Source: Ktedonobacterales bacterium (lineage in GTDB: Bacteria; Chloroflexota; Ktedonobacteria; Ktedonobacterales; JADMIN01). From it: DNA of 5,811 bases. The position numbers and the translations under genes were made by a program. The stretch is taken from positions 1 to 5,811 of the forward strand of contig JAICKD010000252.1 of the NCBI GenBank assembly GCA_025928125.1, read 5' to 3'. Under the pieces are notes generated by a model. That model searched no databases. It saw only the letters and a list, made by a program, of their open reading frames with translations, and was not told where the DNA came from. Below are positions 1 to 5,747 of the stretch, piece by piece (the first letter of the stretch is position 1; each line of letters starts with the position of its first letter).

Positions 1-2
1 CT

Positions 3-791
3 TTTTGTTTCGCGTCGAGCGCGGTGTACATCATCAACGACCTGGCCGACCGCGAACGCGACCGGATGCATCCGCGCAAACGGCTTCGTCCCATCGCCTC
101 GGGACGGCTCTCGCTCCGAGGCGCGGCGATCACCCTCACTCTCTGCCTGACGGTTGCCGCTGGGTTGGTCGTGTTCCTTACGCTTACCGCGCCACCCGAT
201 CTCACGGACCCCTACCGTCGATGGGGTGGAAGCCAGTTCCTTTTCGCGCTGACAATGGTAGGATACGTAGCAATCAATCTCGCATACTCAATCTGGCTCA
301 AACACCTGGTAATCTGGGACGTCTTCATCATCGCCGCTGGATTTGTGCTGCGCGCACTCGCTGGAGCATTCGTCATCCCTGTGCCAATATCAACCTGGTT
401 CTATATCTGCATGACCTTCCTTGCCCTCTTCCTGGCGCTGGGCAAACGGCGTTCGGAACTGATTCGTCTGAATGATCAGGCGGCCATCCATCGCCAGAAC
501 CTACGCCAGTACTCCCTCGGGCTGCTAGACCAACTCATTGGGATCGTCGTCACGGCTATGCTGCTCACCTACTGCCTCTATACCTTCCAGGGCGAGAACA
601 GCAATCACGATCTCATGCTGACGATCCCCGTGATCCTCTTCGGAACCTTCCGCTACCTCTACCTGATGTATGCTCGCGCTGAGGGCGACCAGCCAGACGA
701 AGTGCTCTGGCGCGACCGGCAAATCCTGGGCGCCGTGATCGTCTACGCTGTGCTCGTCGTTACCCTGCTCTACGCGATCCCCGGACACTGA
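3..791 (+). CDS. Decaprenyl-phosphate phosphoribosyltransferase-like UbiA prenyltransferase (5' partial)
   Basis: The reading frame is open to the left edge, so the N-terminus (about 30-40 residues by family length) lies outside the window; 262 residues are visible. The GTG at 24 is internal: the in-frame codons before it read FCFASSA, which continues into VYIIND as in this family. The first UbiA Asp motif NDxxDxxxD is intact (visible residues N12, D13, D16, D20), followed by HPRKRLRPIASG. The second conserved block is WLKHLVIWDVFIIAAGFVLRA, with an Asp near residue 106 and an Arg near 117. A cytoplasmic-loop block ALGKRRSE (near 145-152) and a late FRYLYLMY block also fit the DPPR-synthase branch rather than quinone or heme UbiA enzymes. 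Known family role: an integral membrane enzyme that transfers 5-phosphoribose from PRPP to polyprenyl phosphate, feeding polyprenyl-phospho-arabinose synthesis. A hydrophilic stretch of about 17 residues (TAPPDLTDPYRRWGGSQ) sits between membrane segments and looks longer than usual. The partner epimerase genes would have to lie outside the window. Family is confident; exact substrate is inferred. Confidence 0.88.
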   Translation, partial: FCFASSAVYIINDLADRERDRMHPRKRLRPIASGRLSLRGAAITLTLCLTVAAGLVVFLTLTAPPDLTDPYRRWGGSQFLFALTMVGYVAINLAYSIWLKHLVIWDVFIIAAGFVLRALAGAFVIPVPISTWFYICMTFLALFLALGKRRSELIRLNDQAAIHRQNLRQYSLGLLDQLIGIVVTAMLLTYCLYTFQGENSNHDLMLTIPVILFGTFRYLYLMYARAEGDQPDEVLWRDRQILGAVIVYAVLVVTLLYAIPGH

Positions 792-870
792 CAGCTTCAA
801 GCGGCATTGTGAGACCACATATGGCACGGGGCATCACTGCCATCACCGACATTACTGCCAATAGCCATCT

Positions 871-2118
871 TCAAATGAGCAGACCGCCCGTAATGAAGAA
901 TGCCAGGAATGCCGCCTGGAGCAAGACGCCTCCATAGGTGAAGAACGTCGCCACACCTGGTAGACGTTCTGACCACTTGCCGATCAACAGGAAGGCTGGC
1001 AGCGCTGCAAGTGAGAATCGGCCGGCCGAAACGAGGTAGACAGCGTTGTCGGCTATTTCGCGCGGGCTGGAGAGGATGAGAAAGATCAGCCCGGCCATGT
1101 AGAGAGTGAAAGACAAGGGGAGTCTGCGCAGGCCAATGATGGCGACAATGACGATCACCAGAAATGGCAGGCTGTCGATCAGGGTGTGGCCCTGAAAGTA
1201 ACTCAACGGCAGGAAGCTCAGGTGGTAGCGAACCGTCTTCCAAATGGACTCCCAGATCGGCATCGAGACGCGATCCCACTGAATCTGAATGTGTACCCAC
1301 ATTAGCAAATCTCCATAGCGGAGCAAACAAAAGCCACTGAAGAGGCCAAACGCCAGCGGTACCGCCGCAATGACCGCCACAAGCGGAGGAACATCTCTGC
1401 GGTCGAGACGGAATGCGAAGGTACGCTTGCGGAGTTGCTCCACCCACCCGTGCTGACGCGCAAACTCATAGAGCAGCGGCAGAAACAGAATCGCTCCTGT
1501 GGAGCGCGTGAGCGTACCAAAGAAGGCGCATAGAGCGGCAATATACCAGTATTTGCGGCCCAAATGTCCGCGACGCATACTCCACAGACACCAGACAGCA
1601 AACGCCAGGAAGATGCCTTCCGTATAGCCAGCGGCCAGAAAGAATCCCAGCGGCCAACTCAACAGCGCCAGCACGCTCAATCGTGCGGTATGCTCACCGC
1701 CGCCTTCATCCACTGAGAGCCGCGCCAGCCCAATGCAAGCCGCGAGCGTGCCTAGATTACTTATAATCACTGCGACCAGAACTGTGTTTCCAACGATGAA
1801 TGAGCCAAAATAGATCAGGATGGGATAGAGCGGAAAGAAGGCAGAGTCTTTGGGGGTCATGTATCCTTGGGCCGCAATATTGACATAGTTGATCGCGTCG
1901 TAGCGAAACCACGCATCGAGCATCGATGCGCGCGATGTGCCTTCTCGATAGGTGAGGACCAGGGAGAAGAACGTGAAGCTGACCAGCGCCAGCCGACTCA
2001 CCAGCCATATGACGGCAGCCTGAACAACCAGATATTCCCAGGCAATGCGCTCTTCGGGCTGCGATGTACGCTCAACCGAGGGTGGGACATCCACCTTGTC
2101 CCGCACCAATATCCCCAT
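871..2118 (-). CDS. PIG-V-like GT-C family membrane mannosyltransferase
   Basis: This encodes a polytopic membrane protein of 415 residues from the chosen start. After a charged N-terminal stretch (about 1-27) come many hydrophobic segments, the first near 29-55. The first large loop carries RYDAINYVNIAAQGY (72-86) and AFFPLYP (93-99). These match the WDAxxYxxIAxxGY and FFPLYP signatures of bacterial PIG-V-like mannosyltransferases, with D74 as the likely catalytic Asp of the GT-C fold. YTEGIF (165-170) and TRSTGAIL (204-211) correspond to the family's YTExLF and TRSxG blocks, and AGRFSLAALPAF lies near the C-terminus. Known role: such enzymes use a polyprenyl-phosphate sugar, usually mannose, on the outer face of the membrane. 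Donor and acceptor here are not determinable. The ATG at 2118 is preferred because AAGGAGT lies 9 nt upstream; an in-frame ATG at 2181 would add 21 residues but has no good ribosome site. It converges with the UbiA gene (79-bp gap) and diverges from the acyltransferase gene. Confidence 0.87.
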   Translation of the reverse strand: MGILVRDKVDVPPSVERTSQPEERIAWEYLVVQAAVIWLVSRLALVSFTFFSLVLTYREGTSRASMLDAWFRYDAINYVNIAAQGYMTPKDSAFFPLYPILIYFGSFIVGNTVLVAVIISNLGTLAACIGLARLSVDEGGGEHTARLSVLALLSWPLGFFLAAGYTEGIFLAFAVWCLWSMRRGHLGRKYWYIAALCAFFGTLTRSTGAILFLPLLYEFARQHGWVEQLRKRTFAFRLDRRDVPPLVAVIAAVPLAFGLFSGFCLLRYGDLLMWVHIQIQWDRVSMPIWESIWKTVRYHLSFLPLSYFQGHTLIDSLPFLVIVIVAIIGLRRLPLSFTLYMAGLIFLILSSPREIADNAVYLVSAGRFSLAALPAFLLIGKWSERLPGVATFFTYGGVLLQAAFLAFFITGGLLI

Positions 2119-2127
2119 AGCGTGTGG

Positions 2128-2134
2128 ACTCCTT
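2128..2134 (-). promoter_or_regulatory. Shine-Dalgarno deciding the mannosyltransferase start
   Basis: On the minus strand the sequence reads AAGGAGT, then 9 nt, then the ATG at 2118. The alternative in-frame ATG at 2181 is preceded by a region with no purine-rich core, so this site favours the shorter protein. Confidence 0.8.
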
Positions 2135-2197
2135 AACAAACACTTCGCGTAATCTTCCACCGGGCAGTTGGCATCGTTCATGTCCGGTGCTGGAAGT

Positions 2198-2211
2198 CAC
2201 GTAGATACGTG
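2198..2211. repeat. Inverted repeat CACGTA-GA-TACGTG (possible operator)
   Basis: This is a perfect dyad with 6-bp arms and a 2-bp centre, 80 bp upstream of the mannosyltransferase start in the divergent intergenic region. Size and symmetry fit a dimeric regulator site, but one copy in a GC-rich genome can be chance. Confidence 0.3.
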
Positions 2212-2250
2212 TTAAGACGCAGAGAATCAGGGCATAGGTAACGGAAAATT

Positions 2251-2277
2251 CGCGGGCGGCGGCTACGTTCGTCCGCG
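2251..2277. repeat. GC-rich inverted repeat in the divergent intergenic region
   Basis: CGCGGGCG (2251-2258) pairs with CGTCCGCG (2270-2277), seven Watson-Crick pairs plus one G-T wobble, around an 11-nt loop. There is no T run on either side, so it is not a normal intrinsic terminator. It could be a protein-binding dyad or a leader structure, or just high-GC noise. Confidence 0.25.
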
Positions 2278-2412
2278 ATTACACGCTGTACATCGCGCGA
2301 GAGACGTGGCTATTTAGTGGCGCGCAGCTTGCAAATACTGCGCCAGGATGCGCACCATAAAACAGCACGTTACCCTTAGTCTAGTAGGAATATCGATCAC
2401 ACCACTGGCAGC

Positions 2413-2418
2413 AAGGAG
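2413..2418 (+). promoter_or_regulatory. Shine-Dalgarno supporting the TTG start at 2428
   Basis: AAGGAG is followed by 9 nt and then TTG at 2428-2430. This is what selects a non-ATG start for the acyltransferase. The next in-frame ATG at 2503 has only a weak GGTGAGG before it. Confidence 0.75.
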
Positions 2419-2427
2419 TACTCAATT

Positions 2428-3771
2428 TTGTCGTTGAAGGATCTCGTCTCCGCAGCGTCGTCACCATCATCTCGCTCGCGCATTCTTACGCTGGTGAGGC
2501 CGATGGACAATGGTCCAAAGGAGATTCGGGCGCTCGACGGGCTGCGGGCGGTGGCCGCGATGAGTATCGTTCTCTTCCACGTCATGCTCTTTCTGCAACT
2601 CGAGTACACGCCGCTGAGCCAGGCGATCAATCATACCTGGTATTATCTCTCAACAGGTGTCCATCTGTTCTTCGTGCTGTCGGGCTTTCTGCTCTTTCTG
2701 CCCTACGCGCGCGCCATGCTCGACGGCCAGCAACTACCTTCCGCCCGCCGCTTTTACCGCCGTCGCGCGCTGCGCATCCTGCCCGCCTACTGGGTCTGTC
2801 TGGCGATCATGGTCGCGCTCAAATTCTACGTGCAGCATGTGCCATTCAGCCTCGGCGATGTCACGGCGCATATCTTCCTCATACACGATTCCTTCCCCCA
2901 GTTCAACCGCGACTACGACGGACCATTCTGGACGCTCGCGGTGGAGGCACAATTCTATCTGCTGCTGCCGCTGCTCGCGCTGATTGTCTCATGGGTCTGT
3001 GGCAGACGCCACTCCGCATGGCGCATCGCGGTTGGCATTGGCCTGCTGATCGTTGGCGCGCTGACCTTACGGACAGCTGACTCGATAGTCATAGCATCGC
3101 TGCCCGCGAATGCGACGCTTACCGATTCGCCTGCTGGGATCTTCGTCCTGGCGACTATGGGCATGCAGGGAAAGTACCTGGAAGTGTTTGCGGTCGGCAT
3201 GCTCTGCGCGTTGCTGTACGCCATCACCATCGAACGCCGCATGCTCTCAACAGAACGGTTGCGCCAGCTCGGTCTAGTCGCGCTGGTGGGCGCTGGCGTA
3301 TGTATGGCGCTAGCGATTCCCCACGTCGATCTGGCGGGGCTGATGGTCACGCCTGGGGCGCATTGGGGCGCCGATGTGATCGGCTATCCGCTGCTGGTGG
3401 GCCTGGGGTTTGGCGGGCTGGTGCTGGCGGTTCTCTGGGGCGGGCGGTGGGTTCGGTATCTCTTTGAAGTATCGCCCATACGCATTATTGGCCTGTTCTC
3501 ATATAGCCTCTATCTGTGGCATTTGCCAATAATTCACGGCAACGTGCCGCTCTTCGCTGGCGTATCGCTAGTGCTGGCGATTGCTGGAGCGTTTCTTGTC
3601 TCGTATCTCTCGTATCAGCTCGTCGAGCGCCCGTTCCTTGTGCGCCGCCACCGCCAAAGTGGCTCACAGCCCCCGACATCCGGGGAACGCGATCCAGTGG
3701 TCGTTCCGGTTCTTGCGCCTGCCGCAGAGGCCAATCCCCAACCTGCCGAGCGCATCCCGACACTGGTATAG
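2428..3771 (+). CDS. Acyltransferase family 3 (OafA/YrhL-like) membrane O-acyltransferase
   Basis: This is a 447-residue polytopic membrane protein of the acyltransferase-3 family, whose members transfer acyl groups (often acetyl) to sugars of surface polysaccharides or lipids. Visible signatures in order: RALDGLRAVAAMSIVLFH (34-51), with the family's conserved His at 51; GVHLFFVLSGFLL (77-89); FYRRRALRILPAYW (109-122), the Arg-rich block; FWTLAVEAQFYLLLPLL (167-183), with E173; and GLFSYSLYLWHLPI (355-368). VERPF follows the last membrane segment. Length and motif order are normal for a stand-alone member with no SGNH domain. The N-terminal 30 residues are polar and Ser/Arg-rich, and the last 45 or so form a Pro-rich, probably cytosolic tail, neither typical of the core. 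Start is TTG with a good AAGGAG; ATG 2503 is the alternative and would remove 25 residues. Its stop is only 13 bp from the stop of the convergent small gene. Family is certain; acyl group and acceptor are unknown, and the glycan theme of its neighbours suggests a sugar. Confidence 0.92.
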   Translation: MSLKDLVSAASSPSSRSRILTLVRPMDNGPKEIRALDGLRAVAAMSIVLFHVMLFLQLEYTPLSQAINHTWYYLSTGVHLFFVLSGFLLFLPYARAMLDGQQLPSARRFYRRRALRILPAYWVCLAIMVALKFYVQHVPFSLGDVTAHIFLIHDSFPQFNRDYDGPFWTLAVEAQFYLLLPLLALIVSWVCGRRHSAWRIAVGIGLLIVGALTLRTADSIVIASLPANATLTDSPAGIFVLATMGMQGKYLEVFAVGMLCALLYAITIERRMLSTERLRQLGLVALVGAGVCMALAIPHVDLAGLMVTPGAHWGADVIGYPLLVGLGFGGLVLAVLWGGRWVRYLFEVSPIRIIGLFSYSLYLWHLPIIHGNVPLFAGVSLVLAIAGAFLVSYLSYQLVERPFLVRRHRQSGSQPPTSGERDPVVVPVLAPAAEANPQPAERIPTLV

Positions 3772-3784
3772 CTGGTGTAGCCGT

Positions 3785-4237
3785 TCATAGACGCTCGAAG
3801 GCGCGTCCGTGGTTGGCTCGCGCGCGCACCTGCTCCACGATCAGCATAATGACTCGGTCGGTTGCGGTCCAGCGGGCGGAGATTCGCGCGGGGTCGAGCC
3901 GATGCGCGCGCACAATCTGGCGCAGCGCCGCGATATCCAATTGCGCCAGCTGAGCGCGTAAGCCATCTTCACCATCCTTGCGAAGAACCTGGAACGGGTC
4001 AGGAGGCCCGGCGGTCGCAGCGGTTGGACGCTTTGCGCCACTGGCTGGCTTCTTGCGTGGCGACGCTGACGCCGATGGCTGCTGCGGCGTAGTATCGAGC
4101 AGACCGCTAGAGCGGACGGCCTCGGCAAGCTGTATGCCGAAGGCAGGATCGCGCTCCGCCCGCTCAGCCAGCTCCCGCAGCAGTCTGGCGGCGGCCTCGG
4201 CATCATCGCGGCCAGGTGTCGGCTTACCGCGCGACAT
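3785..4237 (-). CDS. Small two-part protein translationally coupled to ParA; candidate ParA partner
   Basis: This encodes 150 residues of unknown function. Residues 11-45 are helical and acidic/alanine-rich (EAAARLLRELAERAERDPAF). Residues 49-80 form a Pro/Ala/Ser linker with Lys/Arg clusters (PRKKP, AKRP). Residues 79-150 look like a folded helical domain: PDPFQVLRKDGEDGLRAQL, then LRQIVRAHRLDPARISARW, then LIVEQVRARANHGRAF. I have an impression of this C-terminal pattern (DP...G.EGLRARL..LD...LR.IV..HGLDP.R...RW...RLI..IV) from uncharacterised bacterial proteins, and the short-helix layout is loosely SAP/Rho-N-like, but I cannot name a family. The ATG at 4237 overlaps the end of parA by 14 nt, with GAGGGAG (4248-4254) 10 nt upstream inside parA, so the two are almost certainly co-translated. 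No ParB-type nuclease/HTH motif is seen. A ParA regulator or cargo adaptor is inference from position. Confidence 0.82.
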   Translation of the reverse strand: MSRGKPTPGRDDAEAAARLLRELAERAERDPAFGIQLAEAVRSSGLLDTTPQQPSASASPRKKPASGAKRPTAATAGPPDPFQVLRKDGEDGLRAQLAQLDIAALRQIVRAHRLDPARISARWTATDRVIMLIVEQVRARANHGRAFERL

Positions 4238-5084
4238 GGGTCAGGTACTCCCTCGTCAGCTCCGATAAATACTCATACGACCCGCCACCATACTTCTGCT
4301 GGAGTGTATGAATCGGGGCCATCACATCGGCAGCCTCAGCAATCCTGGTCGATTCGGGAATCATCGTATCGAAGACCAGCGGGAAGCGCCGGTCGAGAAA
4401 GTCGTCGCGCAGGCGTTGCACCATCTCGTTGTGCAGAATCGTCTGCGAACGGATCTTGGAGATGACGATGCCAAGCGCGCGAATGTTGTGCCGCGTGGAT
4501 GAGGCGAAGTGGTCGATCCGGTCGAGAATCGGCGGAATACCCAGCACGGAGAGAATATCAGGCACGACGGGAATCAGGTATGTATTCGAGATGGCCAGCC
4601 CGTTGAGGGTGACAATGCCAAGCGAAGGCGGGCAGTCAATCAGCACATGATCGTAGTACGGGAGGAAGTCGCTGAGCGCCTCGCGCAGCCCATAGATCGG
4701 CCCGCGCGAAAAATGCTCGAAGTCGGTCAACTGGGTGACGCGGTCCTGTATCTTGATGAGCCCCAGACTTGAGGGCAGCAGATCAAGTCCAGCCACGCCA
4801 CCGCCGATATTGGAGACATCGCGCACGATCGCCTCGTCGGCGTGGAACCGCTTGCTGCCTTTGACCAGATCGGTAAAAAGCTGAAAGAGCGTGCGACCTG
4901 ATTCGTCGCGGGCCTTCCATTCGAGCTCGGGGATCAGGCTCACGGTCGCGTTGGTCTGCGGGTCAAGATCAATCACCAGCACGCGCTTCTGATGCTCGAT
5001 TGCCAGGAAGTGCGCCAGCGCGAGGGTTATCGTCGTCTTGCCAACCCCACCCTTGAGGTTGATGATGCTCGTCACAACAGGCAT
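4224..5084 (-). CDS. ParA/Soj-type deviant Walker A ATPase
   Basis: This encodes 286 residues, normal for Soj/ParA proteins without an N-terminal HTH. The deviant Walker A motif KGGVGKTT is at residues 11-18, with both signature lysines (K11, K16). The Walker A' region VLVIDLDPQTNAT spans 35-47, with D39 and the DPQ turn. LDLLPSSLGL (100-109) is a ParA-family block, and Walker B is HVLIDCPPS (146-154). Known role: an ATP-dependent dimer that binds DNA non-specifically and positions a chromosome, plasmid or protein cargo when a partner stimulates hydrolysis. The ATG at 5084 is chosen because ParA proteins begin just before the Walker A strand; an in-frame GTG at 5117 would add 11 polar residues and sits very close to the predicted transcription start. 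No parB is adjacent; the next gene, overlapping by 14 nt, is an uncharacterised small protein. It may serve replicon partition or protein positioning (McdA/MinD-like use), which sequence alone does not settle. A promoter candidate lies at 5139-5168. Confidence 0.93.
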   Translation of the reverse strand: MPVVTSIINLKGGVGKTTITLALAHFLAIEHQKRVLVIDLDPQTNATVSLIPELEWKARDESGRTLFQLFTDLVKGSKRFHADEAIVRDVSNIGGGVAGLDLLPSSLGLIKIQDRVTQLTDFEHFSRGPIYGLREALSDFLPYYDHVLIDCPPSLGIVTLNGLAISNTYLIPVVPDILSVLGIPPILDRIDHFASSTRHNIRALGIVISKIRSQTILHNEMVQRLRDDFLDRRFPLVFDTMIPESTRIAEAADVMAPIHTLQQKYGGGSYEYLSELTREYLTHVAR

Positions 5085-5138
5085 GGATATGTCCCTTTCG
5101 CCGCGGCGCGGTACCACCCCGTCACCACAGGCGAAGGT

Positions 5139-5168
5139 ATTTTACCGGGCGGGGGGGGAAGTTGCCAA
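5139..5168 (-). promoter_or_regulatory. Sigma70-like promoter for parA with a poly-C tract in its spacer
   Basis: On the minus strand TTGGCA (5168-5163, 5 of 6 to the -35 consensus) is followed by 18 nt and TAAAAT (5144-5139, 5 of 6 to the -10 consensus). Transcription would begin near 5132, giving a leader of about 48 nt before the parA ATG at 5084. The 18-nt spacer includes eight consecutive C (G8 at 5151-5158 on the plus strand). This is the best promoter in the window and implies that parA and the small gene form their own unit, separate from the DUF6884-like gene. Confidence 0.6.
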
Positions 5169-5216
5169 GGGGCCTTTTTAGGCTATTCGCAGTGGCCCGG
5201 TGGCGAGTGATCTGTG

Positions 5217-5681
5217 TTACGCCCGTGATGACCCAGCGAGGACACGCGGCTGAGTGCGCAGCCGGTCATCATACCAATGTAATCGCTCGACGAATGACAT
5301 GCCTTTGAGAGGCATCTCAAATACGAGGTCGGGTGCAGCGCGCACCAGAAGCTCAGCATAGAACTGACTGGCATAGAGGACGAAGGCGAGCGGCTCCGCG
5401 CTCCGAGCGATACGCGCGCGCAACTGCCTTGCCACTGCCTCTGCCCAGGCCATGCGCTCAGCCGCACTGAGCAGATAGAGAGCAGGCTCGTCTGCGCCGA
5501 TCACTTGCTGTGGTGGCGCCAACAGGTACAGCGTACTCAACACATACCACTCGCTGTATGAGCGGTCACAGAAGTCGCGCGCACGACGAAACACGGGCGA
5601 GGGGTCGAACTGCTCGTGTGCGCGGGCAATGCCTCCGCGCCGACGTTTCGAGGCCGCCACCAGTCCAATCTTGCGGGCCAT
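5217..5681 (-). CDS. DUF6884-like protein of unknown function
   Basis: This encodes a soluble protein of 154 residues. The layout matches the DUF6884 pattern as I know it: a first strand ending in a small Ser/Lys/Arg turn (KIGLVAASKRR, 4-14), then SPVFRRARDFCDRSYSEWYVLST (28-50), corresponding to the typical LFRxARxYAExxxDxWxILSA; LAPPQQVI (54-61) where the family has YGLLxPxxVI; LLSAAERMAWAEAVARQL (70-87); and a C-terminal MPLKGMSFVERLHWYDDRL (123-141), resembling PLxGxxIGxxLxWL. The biochemical function of the family is not known to me. Two places differ from the usual pattern: the expected Cys in the first loop is replaced by AAS, and the YGL triplet is YLL. Start is ATG 5681 with a strong GGAGGTGA 3 nt upstream. 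No signal peptide or membrane segment is seen. Its stop lies 132 bp before parA, which has its own promoter candidate, so a shared operon is doubtful. Family assignment is from memory of motif order. Confidence 0.8.
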   Translation of the reverse strand: MARKIGLVAASKRRRGGIARAHEQFDPSPVFRRARDFCDRSYSEWYVLSTLYLLAPPQQVIGADEPALYLLSAAERMAWAEAVARQLRARIARSAEPLAFVLYASQFYAELLVRAAPDLVFEMPLKGMSFVERLHWYDDRLRTQPRVLAGSSRA

Positions 5682-5684
5682 GCT

Positions 5685-5692
5685 TCACCTCC
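5685..5692 (-). promoter_or_regulatory. Strong Shine-Dalgarno of the DUF6884-like gene
   Basis: On the minus strand the sequence reads GGAGGTGA, then AGC, then ATG at 5681. It is the longest match to the anti-SD in the window and fixes the start. Confidence 0.85.
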
Positions 5693-5695
5693 AGT

Positions 5696-5712
5696 GGCGC
5701 CACCTGGGCGCC
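5696..5712 (-). promoter_or_regulatory. GC-only hairpin in the leader next to the ribosome site
   Basis: In the minus-strand transcript GGCGCC (5712-5707), loop CAGGU (5706-5702) and GGCGCC (5701-5696) form a perfect 6-bp stem with a 5-nt loop, ending 3 nt before the Shine-Dalgarno. No U tract follows, so it is not an intrinsic terminator. An alternative pairing, CCAG with CUGG (5707-5704 with 5694-5691), would cover the first two G of the Shine-Dalgarno. Regulatory use is inferred. Confidence 0.35.
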
Positions 5713-5747
5713 TCCTTGAGCAGCCCAGTCTGCCGCCGTTGGGTTCA

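Larger units (their letters stand above)
2119..2427. other. Divergent intergenic region, mannosyltransferase / acyltransferase
   Basis: This 309-bp stretch should carry the promoters for both divergent membrane-protein genes. I found no convincing -35/-10 pair on either strand. The best partial elements are TTGCAA at 2329-2334 on the plus strand, with no -10 at proper spacing, and TGTAAT on the minus strand near 2275-2285, with a poor -35. Two inverted repeats are listed separately. No credible small gene was seen: plus-strand frames are very short, and the minus-strand ATG at 2181 is an in-frame extension of the mannosyltransferase. Confidence 0.6.

Noticed and set aside
792..870. Terminator between the convergent UbiA and mannosyltransferase genes
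   Set aside because: The only hairpin is a 4-bp GGCA/TGCC stem with no T run on either strand. The repeated ACTGCCA words are direct, short and probably chance.
797..1447. Long open frame (216 codons) on the minus strand
   Set aside because: It lies in another frame of the mannosyltransferase gene, is rich in Pro/Arg/Cys/His with no family motif, and the overlapping gene has clear GT-C signatures.
2198..2211. parS-like centromere site for the ParA system
   Set aside because: The dyad lacks the conserved parS arms (TGTTNCACGTGAAACA), is over 2 kb from parA, and no other copy was noticed near parA.
2955..3350. 131-codon minus-strand open frame
   Set aside because: It is antisense to the acyltransferase core, has no motif, and its composition reflects the complementary codons.
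3772..3784. Bidirectional terminator in the 13-bp gap between convergent stops
   Set aside because: There is no stem longer than 3 bp and no T tract.
3516..3953. 145-codon plus-strand open frame spanning the two convergent gene ends
   Set aside because: It overlaps both the acyltransferase and the small protein gene, and its translation is Arg/Ser/Ala/Cys-rich with no recognisable domain, as expected for an out-of-frame reading of GC-rich DNA.
5085..5117. GTG start at 5117 for ParA (11 extra residues)
   Set aside because: The extension is polar, ParA proteins begin just before Walker A, and the GTG would be only about 15 nt from the predicted transcription start. ATG 5084, with a modest AAAGGGA upstream, is preferred.
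5163..5185. Intrinsic terminator after the DUF6884-like gene
   Set aside because: GCCT-TTTT-AGGC is only a 4-bp stem, and on the minus strand no T run follows it. The same bases overlap the parA -35 region.
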